Shown one piece after another: positions 36,527 through 49,335 of a stretch of 64,000 nucleotides of DNA. Position 1 is the stretch's first letter. Each line of letters begins with the position of its first letter. Under the pieces are notes generated by a model, which was given only the letters and a program-made list of their open reading frames with translations, did not search any database and was not told the DNA's origin. Source of the DNA: Rotaria macrura (lineage: Eukaryota > Rotifera > Eurotatoria > Philodinida > Philodinidae); NCBI GenBank assembly GCA_900239685.1, contig OENT01000515.1:1-64000 (forward strand). The letters run 5' to 3'. The position numbers were made by a program, and so were the translations under genes.

Positions 36527-39500
36527 TCAATTATTCAGTGAGATTGTGAGATTAGTTTGATAAATGTGGTTCCAAACTTGAATTAACTTGTCTCCACGAT
36601 ATCCATGAATACAAATCGGTCTGCTAGTTGAATTCCAATCGATTTGATTGGTAAAAAAGCTTTTCAACGTTGGCAAAAATCCCGTTGGTTTGTTGAGTAA
36701 AACAAGCGATGAATCGTATGATGAAAATAAATTATTATTTGGAATTAACTTAATTGACATTGAATAAGCTAAAAGTCCCATGTAAATGTCATCGAAGCGA
36801 AATAAGGGGGTGTATCGTGATGCGATGTTAAATAGTCGAGCATTGGCTGTTGTCATTAAAAAACAGCCAGCCGTTACATAAGGTGGATAATGATCATACG
36901 GGTAATCATTCACCGATATATACCAACGATCATTTAAAAAACGACGCGGACGTGACCCTTCGTAAACATAACCAGTTAACAATGTTCGCCTTTCATTTAA
37001 TGTTAACGTAGAATTTTCATCGATTTTATTTATGAATTTTATTAAAGAGTCCAGGTCAATGAAGTAATCATCGTCAACGAATAGAACGTATCTTCGAAGA
37101 TCATCATTCGGAAAATGAGAAGACTTCAATGAGCAATATTCACTTATCCAACGTAGCATCATCACCATTTTATCTATGAACATAAAATGCTCTTTTTCAC
37201 ACATCTAATTTGCAATAAATTGTATCAGTCTCCACTAAAGATCTCATCTGTTCAACATCCATTTATCAGATGCTGATCAAGTTTTTCTCAAAAGAAAACA
37301 ATACAATCTTGCGTTTAAAATATTTTTTATCGAATTTCAGAATATTCGATCGTGGTCTAAGAATAGAGTCAATTTTCAGCTGGACTCGTCAAACTAATGA
37401 ATCAATCTAATTTACCGGTAGACTCTTTCCGACCAAAAATTTGATTTTGAATTGGAGGCATAGTTTGATTTTCTCAAATGCTGCACGCGACTAGAGATAC
37501 CAGTCGCTTCTAAACAAGTTACTGTCATAGACTCATTGAATTTGAACAGTTGGTGTTTTTCATAGTGTTCATATTGAAACTCTTGTCTTTTGCTGAGCAT
37601 AGTGCAAAATATGGATTTTTCCAATGCTCCATTCTTGAGGTCTCTCTCTCTCTCTTACTTTGTTCGACAGAGCTGGAGTTTCCGTTACAAATATGTGGAA
37701 TTAGTATTCAGAATTAATTTTTGATTTTCCAACTCATATGTACAGAACGCTAGAAGGTACCCAAGCAGACAAGAATTAGGAAACATGCGTTTAAACGCAT
37801 CAAACGAGAACCGTGATTGCCACCCATTCGCGCCCATTAATATAACGCAATAAACGCGTTTCGTGTGTAAAATTTTAGCTTTTTCATTGTGAAAACGCCA
37901 AAAAGTTCAGAAATTGAGGGTTTACACGCATTGTTTCTAAAGTTCTGAATATGTCTGGAATAAGAGCTCGTGTAAACGCTCAATTTCTGAACTTTTTGGC
38001 GTTTTCACAATGAAAAAGCTAAAATTTTACACACGAAACGCGTTTATTGCGTTATATTAATGGGCGCGAATGGGTGGCAATCACGGTTCTCGTTTGATGC
38101 GTTTAAACGCGTGTTTCCAAATTCTTGTCTGCTTGGGTAAGACCCAGTTTTTCATTCTGCATCTTGGAGTATTTCTCCAAAAGAAAAATAGAAAATGTAA
38201 GTGAGACTTTTCGAAAAAGGTAAAATCTACTCCGGGCAAAGCTTTCCGTCCAAATGGACGATCAAAAAGGAGAAAATGAGGCTACCGTTAAGACGGAAGA
38301 GTTGTTATAATCTATTCTATTGATCTACAGAATTAATTAGCGCGCGCAAGATCAGGCGTAATTCTCGATCTTTGAAATGTCTAATCAAGATTCAGAAGAC
38401 CTCGTGTTTTCCATTAAAAGGATTCTTTTTCATTGTTCAAACTTTTATTTATTGAGACAAATTGAAATCTTCTACATCAATACTTATACAAGTGAGAATT
38501 GTCTCAACCATTATGCTCTCATTCATCAGAATACTATTGTTTACAGAGATCTTCTTAAGTGAAATTCATGTCTATGAAGTATCGAAGAATTTCTGCAATA
38601 AAAAATTGTAAATTTATATTTCATGAACGATAAAGAATGTTTAGGGATCATTTAGAATTAGAAAGATAGAGAGAGAATACAGTCGATATTGGACAAGTAC
38701 TTTTGCATGCTTATTTCTTTTTCTCTAAAACACGACTCTTGCACAATGGAGCAGCTGTGAAATAGATCGAGTCTCCTTAATCCAGTTGCCAAACGTCTTG
38801 AGAAGATTTGCGATTTTGAGGCAGATATTTGACATTTAGATTTGAATATAACTGGAAATTATCTTCTACGTATGAATTCCGTTTAAATATGTGTCTCAGG
38901 GTGGAACCATCGCCTTGCTTGGCTTAGATTCCAAATTTTAGATACCGTTACAATTTGGAATTTATTTTCAATCTAACATGACTTCAATATTGCAGTCCTG
39001 TTGGATACAGGGCTGAACTCAACCCCAAATCCGTATCGAAGTCTAAACTAGACGCGAACTTTTCTTTACTAAATCGCAAGACCTTTCATTTTGTTTCACC
39101 TCCAGTTTAATTATCTGTGGCCATAGGATTTGCCTTTATACACCAGCGGAGTTCTCATAAAAATATTCATTTGTGCATTTTGTTTTATTAGTTCTTGGAT
39201 CACTGAGTGTTCTTCCGTTCTCATATACTTAGAGTTTGACAACATGGCTCTCTAGATTCTAATCTTACAGAAAGCTCAATGTTTATAATAATTATATCTA
39301 TGCAGTAAAATCTCTCAACTATGAACCTCATCGGGAGCAGACAAAAGTAATTACTGGATGACGATGTTCATTATCGCAAGACTTTTGCTTTCTCTTGTGC
39401 AACGTAAACGTATCTAGTTCCAATCGCTTTTCAACTGTACGTGGCCATCGTTCCGTTTATACACTGATTGTTCAATTCAAATTCTTTAATCAAAGATGAA

Positions 39501-42266
39501 TGGACACGTTTTGACAAGATTTGATTTGAATAGATATTAACACCAACACGATGCGATAAACTATACGTAACATTATTACTGTTAAAAATAGTGTTTTCTT
39601 TTCTCTTTTACATATGCAGTTTTGGCTCACTGCGTTCTCATGCATATCTCATAGTTGTTTAGCAAAAAAGCACTACATACAACCGATAGAAAACATGTTG
39701 CTCAAATAGTAGACGTTGTTATTGTTCACGGAAACAAGAACGTGAGCCCGTTTTCAACTTAAGGTGTCCACATGTCTAGTGAGCTTGGTTCTTCGTGATA
39801 CTTCGGTAAGAATTTTCTAAAGTTTCATCGGGATTCATTCGACTCAATCAATCGAGAATTTGATTGAGTTAGTCAATGCCTGATGTGCAACGCTGTTTCT
39901 CTTGAACGTATACGCTCAATTTCAGGCTTTGATATAACAAAGCCGAATGTCAGCTTTCATCTTTGAAAAAAGCCAGATAACTAAAAAGATAATAAGGAAA
40001 CAAACGTTTAGGCGATGTTTCGGAGCCTTTGTTTGTGATGAACTCTGAGAACGACTTTGTCCAACGAAGCAAACAACGATTTTAGTGCTACGATTTCATC
40101 TTAATTTCGACTGGGAAAAAAGTGATCGCTCGACAAAGTCGTGTTAAGAGTTTTCGACGATGAAAACTCGAGATCACATTTAACATGAATAACTTTCTTA
40201 TCTTCGTGAATGAAACGTACTCGAAAAGAGAGACTTCTATGGCTGAAAAATATTCAAAACAAAACTCATTTCTAATCTATTACAGTTAAAGATCACTTCT
40301 TTATTGAATCTCTTCATGTCGCAGGATCAGCTGAAGGAGATCATTTTCTGTTAGATTTAACATTACATTTGAGGTGAAACCAAGGGGGAAAAAGCGATAC
40401 TTCAGGAGTGCGTACATCCAACTTACTTCCATCTTACTTCCTTGTACTTCAAAAAATTTTGAAGTAGATGAAGTATCGCTTTTTCCCCCTTGGGTGAAAC
40501 AGTGTTCTTGCCGTTGCTCTTGTTCGCAATTAGACACATTAATTCTGAAGAACAAAATCTATTGTCGAAATAATGAGATTTCTGAAGTACGATCATTTGA
40601 AATTCAATACTCTAAACTGTTCAAGTAGGTCTTGGATTTTTGGCTCAGAAGAATAGAAAACATGGGTATTTGAATTATGTTCAACTTAATACTTACACGT
40701 ATTATGATAATAATAATCAAGTTTATCGATTTGAATAATATCGTTATACTGTTGTGATTCTTTTTCGACCATAGAATTATCTTGATTATCACCTAGAATA
40801 ATCAAAACGAATAAGCCATGAGTTTAAAAAACAAAGAAGCTTCATGCAACGAAAACCACGTAAGTATGTCTATGAATGAACTGCAATATTATTGTGTCGT
40901 TACATTCTAAAATCTAGAAAATCGATATTTCCAGTTTTTCTCAGTCAATTGTTCTGATTATTTTAGATTGAGCTCATCCAAGAAGTGCCACGTGTGTTGC
41001 TGTTTTGAATGTCAATTTTATCGATCTTTTAATCAATCATTTCTGTCTCGGGACACGAAAAATAAATGGCTCGATTAAACAATCCTTCTAAAACGAATCA
41101 ACATAATTTTTGATTAAAGTCAATGATCCATGGCTGATAAAACAGTCAAGAAAAAAGGTTGAAGAAATTTTGTTGCTTCTCTCTGAGAAGAGTCCGTTGA
41201 ACTTCCTGAAAATTTTATCATTTTCCCCCTGTTTTAGTTTTACTAGAAACGATGTCACTCAGTGTTTGATTCTGATCCAGAAGATTTCGCCCATGTCGGA
41301 CAATGGTCCCGCAAGCAGATTCTAAAATGCTTTTAAGATTATTCTGAGGGCGCGATCACACTCTGTCAGAGGACATACGACGCTTATACTTGAACGTTGC
41401 ATATGAAAGTTGTCTACGCATACGACCAAACACATCTCAAGAAAGTCTCGTGTCGCAATTGATTTAATACTAATAGTCGGAAAGTCCGATCTATATTCAA
41501 ATACGATACTGTATGCTTCAATTCATCGAAAACATGCTTTATTTTCTCGGAACGAAACAAGAACTGTAGAATTGACTCATAACTAGGTGTATACTTGAGA
41601 AAAACTGATCTATTTCAACATGCACTCTATCAAGAAAGTATTATACAACTCGAGGCATGTTTACCGGATTCGATGATACCTTTATAGTTCATGAAAGAAA
41701 ATGCATTCTTCCTCTAGTTACATTGAAGTTGGTGCTGCTATTTTCGTCAGACAAAACTTACCCAAAACAAAAGCTAGTTTAACATTATTTGTGTCTAATG
41801 AAGTTTTTTGAGCCCACGTCAACCTAATCGCTCGTCTTGCTCTCGAGTTTTCAACAGCCGATTTCACTAAGATCAATAGATGTGGATGAATAGATGTTTT
41901 CGAACTTTGATTGTAACACAAATGTTCATTGCGAATAGTGAATTTATTTTCATTAATATACTTTGGTAAGCCTAAAATATTTTCTGTGTTGTCTTCATTG
42001 ACTTTTGCGACATCAATGTGAGTCATTGTTAAATGATATTCATTCTCAAATGACCTTTCCGACCATAAATAATATTGCACACCGAATATTGCATTCAATA
42101 GATATAATATAACCAGATATAGAACACATTTCATGAAATGCTTAGAATGAAAACGACATGAACGCAAAGGCCAACGATCAATAATTAAACGAGGCATTGA
42201 TATTTGTGAAATCATTGATGAATACCTCATGAGAAGAAGACATTCGATTTTATCTAAAAAAGTCAT
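36527..42266 (-). CDS. GT31 family beta-1,3-galactosyltransferase-like protein, three exons
   Basis: A Golgi type II glycosyltransferase that adds beta-1,3-linked galactose or GlcNAc to glycans. Exons by eye (minus): 41762-42266, 40697-40792 and 36527-37173; 1248 nt, 415 aa, in frame. A signal-anchor helix lies at about residues 45-67. The family motifs are LLILVKSAVENSRARRAIRLTW split as LLILVKSAVEN (130-140) and RRAIRLTW (144-151), then NDIIQIDKLDYYYHN in exon 2. Exon 3 gives MMLRW (205-209), the metal-binding DDD (234-236) in FVDDDYF, PPYVTAGCFLMT (297-308) and DDIYMG (328-333, usually EDVYxG). Exon 2 is only 96 nt. Intron 2 is 3.5 kb and carries two transposon-like elements (40381-40492 and 37760-38137). 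The start is uncertain: later Met codons at residues 13 or 24 are also possible. Exact acceptor sugar unknown. Confidence 0.88.
37760..38137. mobile_element. Foldback/MITE with 169-bp inverted arms, TA flanks
   Basis: The left arm 37760-37928 and right arm 37969-38137 are near-identical inverse copies around a 40-nt loop. The tips are CCCAAGCAGACAAGAATT and its inverse, flanked by TA on both sides (37758-37759 and 38138-38139), as in Tc1/mariner-type elements. It lies in intron 2 of the GT31 gene and has no coding capacity. Confidence 0.88.
40381..40492. mobile_element. 112-bp hAT-type MITE with intact 8-bp TSD
   Basis: The terminal inverted repeats CAAGGGGGAAAAAGCGATAC and inverse are flanked by GGTGAAAC on both sides (40373-40380 and 40493-40500). 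The 8-bp duplication and CA-start ends fit hAT. It sits in intron 2 of the GT31 gene; the central part also pairs (CTTCAAAAAATTTTGAAG), so transcripts would fold into a hairpin. Confidence 0.88.
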
Positions 42267-44790
42267 TTCATTTAACGTTTATTATGAAAGTAATAGGCTG
42301 ACACGATCGTATCGTTCTGTTCTCCATGTATAATTAATTTATTGATCTTTGCATTTGTCATCAGAAGAAACTTGGTTTTTTCTTCTTTTGGGTTGATGAA
42401 GAAGAAATTCATCATCCGTCTATTGAGAAATCAGTAAATAGATCGCACGTGAATTTTATATGAACATTAGAAGAGAACATTTATTTCATTTCGTCTGATG
42501 AAAATTTGAATTGATCAAAAACAGAAATCGAAACGCGATCCGATTACTTTTTTCGGTGTTGAGTCTCAATATTTGATCGGAATCAATAGGAAAAAAGAAC
42601 GACATTCTATCGCCTATGAATCAAACGAAACATGAAATAATATGTTTGAGCGTATCAAGACAAAACGAATTGTACCTTTTGCACATTCAAGAAATGTGAA
42701 AGTAAGTCGAATCAAAGTTATGGCTTATCTATCGGCACATGTTGATGATTGCAAACTGTTGTTTGGCATTTTCATCAGTGCCCAATGCTGTTTCATCCTG
42801 AGACACGTACTTTTCCAACAGACGAGATTCGAATATGATTATTATTCTCTGTTTTGGTAAGATCACTCTCAAGCAATTTAAATAGAATTCTTCATTTAAA
42901 GAGAAGATTTTCGAAAACGAAAACTCACGATTTCCTTTTCCGCTGCAGTCTGTATTCGTTCAATGGTTATGAATGAGATAGATGTTGACTGATTCCATGA
43001 ATCTAAAGCTCAAATAAAAATAACCATTTACCTTTAGAAATAAACGCTTCATACAGATTTTGACATTAAGGCTTCGATTTCATTAAATAGATCAACAATG
43101 CTAAAACTGAAACTGAAGAAGATTTACAACTCTGATTTGATTAAATATTTGTTGTCGAAAAGTGGAAAAAAAGCAATTAACTAAATGTACGAAAATCGAA
43201 TATGCCAAAAACGAGGTGAATCAAATCTAGTTGAACTGAATGATTAACGTTCTATGATGATTAAAGTCGATCCTTCGCTGTCCTATTTTGATGTGACGAT
43301 GAATTTGATTTTACTTCAAAATCAGATTCCACATCAACTCCTAATGAAATGACAAATGAATCGTGATTCAGCAGACAGGATAAGATCAATAAAAGTTTCG
43401 AGGGAGAGGAGAATATATGTTGATTTGAATTTGATGACATTTGATTGTGCATTGGTGCTTCGAAGAGAACCAGTCCCACAGCAGCACGATACCTCTATTG
43501 ACGAATGCACATAGATGCCGCTAAAAACCAATCATCAATTCTACTTTGAAAAGCAGTGTTCAGCAAGTAAATTGTTTAGTTCTCTAACATAACTCTTTCC
43601 TCATGTCCAATATAACTATCAGTTATTCTGCAATGGTCGAAGAATCATGACAAAAATAAACCAAATCTAACATCTTTTATCGGTGGGAGCGTGGATATTA
43701 GTGTTGAAACAACTTTAAACTTGTTCATAAAGGAATGCCTAGAATCTTTGAACCTATTATTATGATAATCATTATCAATTCTTAGTTCCTGATCACTCCG
43801 GCTACTTTTTATTGATTTCTAGTTCCCGAAATCATGCTCTAGCTTTTAGAAGAAAACTCCTTCAGATCCTTATTTTCAGTGATACACGTATTAATACATA
43901 TAATTAGACAACGTCTATCGTTGTTTCAATGCCAATTTTTAATTAATCTGAATCACTGCTAATACTGCATTGCACGCATGGGAATTATTATGGAAAATGC
44001 GTCGTTGGCGTTGAGAGTCTGTGTAGTATAGGATCTACAATCTATTCACATGCAAACATTGTCATTCTGCCAACTTTTAGTACATAAGCATGTATTATAA
44101 TGTCGAATGATTTTTTTCACAGCGAAGTGTCGAATAAAACTCTAGAGCAATGCATTCTCTTTAGCATGCTTGTCAACGCGAGCATTCATAAAAATTCTAC
44201 ATTTATCAAAATAGTTGTTTTCACGATTGCCACAGCGCAAGAAGATTCTTGAAAGGCTGTGTAAAACATGTTCAGTGCCATAAGTATATTGATCACGCTA
44301 ATCTATGAACTCATATAAATAATCTCGATTTGCGAAAGATTCACATTTATACAACTTCGTCAAGCTACAATTATTAGTTGTCACGGAAACATGAAATTCA
44401 TCGTGTGAATTGTTCTTGTATCTTGAATAACTAGAAGAAAAAATTTATTCAAACAGAATATTTCTACTGACCATTGATGATTTCTTCTTTCATCTTAATA
44501 AATCGGTTGGTTTTGCACTCGATGGTTTTCTGGATAATTACTTTTATTGAGGCTCAAGTACCTTCTTGAAATGGCAAAAAGAAGAGATCTACAAAATTGG
44601 TTTATTATTCTTCTGATCAGTTAATATAGCTATCAGTTTTTCAGGTGAATGTTGCTAAGCACAACTGTTTATGGTTCAAAATGGTACGCATAAACGAAGC
44701 ATTTTTACCCGATATGTTGAACACACGAATACTGCATTGAACACGAGGCTGCATTTTCATGGTTTATGGCCTCATAAGTGCCAAGATGTT
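42267..44790. other. Intergenic upstream of GT31 gene
   Basis: A+T-rich. A minus-strand frame 43261-43479 and its neighbours lack motifs or splice context and are not called. No RNA gene was recognised. Confidence 0.45.
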
Positions 44791-45054
44791 TTAAGCATGA
44801 GGCGGTATTATTCTGCTTGATATTTCAATGATATTCCGTCGATTTGTAAGTCTTAAAAGAATCCTTAACGGTTGAATAATCAAGATATCTGTACATTTGT
44901 GATCGATGAAGCAAAGTAAATGTTGGACGTCCTCTTCGTAGATCTCGTTGTCAAGGAGCTCACATAAAATCAACGTCTGAACATTAACGAATATATGAGA
45001 GTCATTATTGAACAAGCACTGACACGTCGACTTTTGTTTGATTTCGTTGACCAA
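44791..45054 (-). pseudogene. Possible fragment of an F-box/LRR-like gene
   Basis: 87 codons with coding-like content on the minus strand (VNVQTLILCELLDNEIYEED, then IIQPLRILLRL). The style resembles the C-terminal leucine-rich part of bdelloid F-box-like proteins, but no F-box or upstream exon was found, and a stop lies just before it. Likely a fragment; family uncertain. Confidence 0.3.
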
Positions 45055-46623
45055 TTAACGAAGCTCCTTGGAATCAGACGAGCAACAGAGTCGTTTCAAT
45101 TCATGTAGTCCCGATAAAAAGAACTAAATGTGAAAAATGATGAATAAAAATAAATCATTCAAACATCGAAGGATGCGCATAAACTAGTTAACCTTATTGA
45201 CATCGAGTGCCTCGGATAGAGACCGAGCTGCATTAATATCTAGATTCAACATGTTAAGAGCGTCTACGAAAAGAAGATTTCTATTTTGAGGAAGAATAAT
45301 AATTCTATTTAGAAAAGTGTATTAAGTAACTATCGTCTGTCGGAGTACTTCGGCTAAACGTTTGTCACCCACAGAACTGATTCGATTGAAGAAAAAGATT
45401 GAAATCGACAAGTGTCTATAACCTACTGTTATGCAAGCCGAGATCTATTCTTGATTGTCAGATAGCAGACAACTGTATATTGATTTAGAAGAATTCTTCC
45501 TTCGGCATAAGAACGGGAAAAGTTATCTTCCTTGTTTTCCAATCTTTCTGGCTTCTGAGAAACTATCGAATACAGAGCGCATGCGCAAATCTATTCATCT
45601 AATATAAAGTTCTATTGAGACTTGTTATAAAGATAATTTTTCATCAACTTCTATGATTTCGAGCCAATGAAGATGATCAGGTTGCAATCAATTTAAAAAA
45701 CATGTATAGTTTTGATTCTCTGACAGCATTTCGAACACTCCAATCATAATTATATTTTGACATTTTTAGGGGAAGACACCCACAGAGAAGCACCTTTATT
45801 TCGTGTGTCGGCCGATTGAGACAATGATGCAGAAACTTGTCCTACATAAGATCAATAAAAGGAATTTTCACATACGTGTAAACATACGGACATCAACTAA
45901 ATCACGTTGCATATTTGCATTCCAAACGGTTCCCAATATCAACTCTGCTTTGACAATGAAAGGAGGTCTGTTTTTTAATATTATCAACAAAGCTTTTTAA
46001 TTTGAATGCCCAACCCTCTTATATTTCAGACGAAATACCTCTTCAGCTATATGTGTATATTACTGAATAAAAAAAATCAAAGTATCATCAAATCAAGCAT
46101 GTTGCTTCTCCAACTCAATTTGGTTTCGTGTCGTCCTAATATCAGACACAAACACGTACGACCTCTATATCAATAGAACACTTGCCACTTCGTTGTCCAG
46201 AATAGAAATGAATGCTGGGAAAACAAGTAATTAACAAGGTTTAATATTGACCATCGGCGCAATTCAGAACTGAACAAGAACCACGGTGATTTAAACTCAC
46301 GTACGTGCAATATCGATCTAATTTGAGCACGATCGAAAATAAGTATTGTAGAAGCAGATGATCTACGATTCTACTCACGCGACTTGAAAGTGAGAGAAAT
46401 TCAGACCCTCGTCAATGAAGTTCGAATATCGACTTCGTACTTTTTCAATTGATAAAAAAGAAAACTAAAAATAGATTTTATTCTGATTTATGTGGTGACC
46501 CAGTGATATAATAAAACATAATAAGAACTTAATGTTCTCTGCTACACTTGTTTCTTCACATGATTGACGCAATACAGGAATACGTCGAAGAAAATAGCAT
46601 ACAAAACCATATTTCGTCGGAAA

Positions 46624-46728
46624 AATGCACCTCGATGGAGTGCGTTCACTCTCGGAGGGTGCATTTGTGCCTGTGAGTGTCCTCTATGTATCCTCCGATA
46701 TTTGAAGTCCCACCTTTACACTCACAGG
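46624..46728. repeat. Two adjacent small inverted repeats
   Basis: AAATGCACC near 46624 pairs with GGTGCATTT near 46660, and CCTGTGAGTGT (46670-46680) pairs exactly with ACACTCACAGG (46718-46728). Probably a transposon remnant. Confidence 0.45.
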
Positions 46729-48114
46729 TAATACGAAAATGAAGATGTCTTTAGAAGCTCTTTTGATTTTTTCAAGATTCTTTCGGAATTTGTAAGGCAT
46801 TCACATATGACGTCAAAGAAAATAGTAAGTGTGAGTTTTAATTCAAAGTTGTAGCTGGCGCCCCTAACTTTTTTATAATTGATCACTGTATCGGAACTCC
46901 TCATTCGCCCTGCCATCCTGTTGAAGACATCATTAATGAGTTTTTAACGTAAACTACTGGATTGTTTCAAATATTAATTGATTCCCCTCACCCCATCAGC
47001 ATTCGGAAATTTCATATTATTTGCTCAACAACTCAAGAAATTTTTTCGGAAGAATCTCTCATATTTCGCTACTTTTTGCTATTTAGGAGCATCGATAATT
47101 GATAGATGATTGAGTTTTTGTGGTATATGCGAGTTTCTTATTTCAGTCAGAACGACACTAAGCTCAGAAGCCTTTTTGAGAGCGTCTGTTCACTAAAATA
47201 AATCGAACGTTGTAAAAACTGCTCTCCTGTCTTAGTGCGTGAGACGTTGTGTTTTTCACTGTACGAGTTTTTTAATGAAGATAAGAACATTAAAAGCTAA
47301 GTAGCACTAGAAAACGTTTGCTCGACAACGAAATAAAGGACGAAACACTCGTGCCAAATTTTGAAAAAGGAGCATGATCTCGCACAAAACACGACGAATC
47401 ATACTAAAAATCGTTGGTGAATTGTTATTCTTTATTTGCGTCGAAGTTACGTCGAAAGCAAAAATCTTTCTCTGTCACTTGTTTATTATGAAGGCCTTAC
47501 CATTTTCATCAGTCAACATTTAATCTGACACTTAAGATATGTAATCATACTAAAATGTATTACTTGGTGAACTCTGGGTATGGTCGATGTCTTTTTCAAT
47601 CAAAATCAACGGCTCGAGCGGTTTCAAAAAACTGCCTGTGTTGAAAAAATCTGATGACATTGATTGATTGTAAATTATTTCAGGCTTCGATTGTTAATTA
47701 TTTTCCAATGGTCTATTTCATATAGAGAAGGGCTATTTTTTCCAGTCACCATACTTATCAAGTAGCATGAATCGAAAATTGATTCACCGGGCCCAAGACT
47801 GACAGAACTTACAGATGCAAATGTATGAATCATGAAAAAAGTCAGCTGTTTCTGATACATTCCCTGCGATTTCCGGAAGAGATGACCGTATAAGTTCAAG
47901 AGAGATGATAAGGGCAGAGGGTGAATAAGAGAAAGCGGGGTGTCAATGATACGAAAGCGAAAATTTTCCAACAACAATGACTAGAAAACGAATCCAAAGT
48001 CAACGCGAAAGACAGATGAGAATTAGTGCCAGAGCCAGGGTTTATTTCGGGCAGGGAGCTCTAAACTTTCAAACCAATAGTATGCATTGTTGAAAAATCT
48101 CGTCAGGGGAGGAT

Positions 48115-48129
48115 GGGGGGGGGGGGGGG
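48115..48129. repeat. 15-nt homopolymer G run
   Basis: Uninterrupted guanines in an otherwise A+T-rich region; prone to length error in sequencing. Confidence 0.8.
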
Positions 48130-49335
48130 CTTAAAATATCTTCCTGAGGACCAAAAGCTTGGCTGTCATCTAGTTACTAGATGACACGGGTCAGAAATTT
48201 AGTGATAGAGCGAACAAAGTTCCTTAATGAAAACTCAGCCTGCTCCCTTCAGTCGGTCTGCCATTAGAAGTAGCTACTCCACGTGCTCCTTTAGTGGATC
48301 CACCCATGCTATGTACGATAAAAATAGTTATTTGTCCTAAAGCCTTGCTTTAGACCGACAGAGGCATGTTAATTACCGTTTCTAGGCCCTATCCTTTGAG
48401 CCTAGGGAATACCAAACAAGGTCAAATCTTGAGAAAATGTAGGGAATACATCTATTACTAGTGACCTTAGCGAGCTCCCTATCAAATGGAGCCCCCAATT
48501 CGCCACACGTCTAACAATATTTTAAGAGTTTCCTTAGGATACAATAACTCATACAGCTAGAGAGGTGTTGCTTACAGAAAGATTCAACGTGGGTAACTGT
48601 TGATTTTCGACTGGCTTCAAAGACAACGGGGATGTCAATCACTGTCAGTAGACTTCAAAATAATACTCGTCATGGATCTGTCAATTATTTGCATGATTGA
48701 GTAACTATAATATCCACTTTAACCATATAGCTGTTTGGAAAATGAACAAAAGAAACGGACTCCTAAAGTTCGTTGATGATGTCGATTTTAATTACATCAA
48801 AATAAAACATAAAAACTGAGTTCTTTCGATTTGTCACTTCTACGAGCGATTGTTAAGAATAGAAAGCGTCTCTTCTTGTATCTTCGAACAAATTATTGGG
48901 GCTAACCGCGATACTTGAGCCTCCAATTTCATGCCGTACTTTGCAAGAATTGATTTTCGAGACTATCTCGATACAAAGTAATGATTTCCAATGGTTACAT
49001 CCAATGACGGCAAAAATCTTGAAAAAAAGACTACACAAATGTTGTCCTTTAGCCCGTATTCGTGGATATTCTCACTATCAAACTGTTTCCTGTTGTATCC
49101 GAGTTCTTCTCATTTTCATTAAACAATAGATTGTTATCATGCAATTCTCTTTTCTTAGATTATAGTGAAAACTATTGATATCGGAAACATTTATCATACG
49201 AATCCATCTCCCTGATGTTAAATCATTTCGTGATTGGATTAATATCGAATTAAGGATATTTTTCTATCAGGTCTAAGTTCATAAAACTTTATTGATGTCT
49301 TAAAATTCATCGCGAAAAACCAATCAAGTGATTTT

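Larger units (their letters stand above)
45055..49335. other. Intergenic, repeats only
   Basis: It holds a pair of small hairpins at about 46624-46728, a 15-G run at 48115-48129 and a somewhat less A+T-rich repeat-like patch at about 48040-48560. On the minus strand a poly(A) signal for the GPCR lies at 49288-49293. No gene is supported. Confidence 0.5.

Noticed and set aside
40301-40628. Overlapping open frames on both strands near 40.4 kb
   Set aside because: They run through the 112-bp MITE inverted repeat inside an intron of the GT31 gene.
48896-49129. 77-codon plus-strand frame with a SOCS-box-like look
   Set aside because: Resemblance is weak and no upstream domain exons were found.
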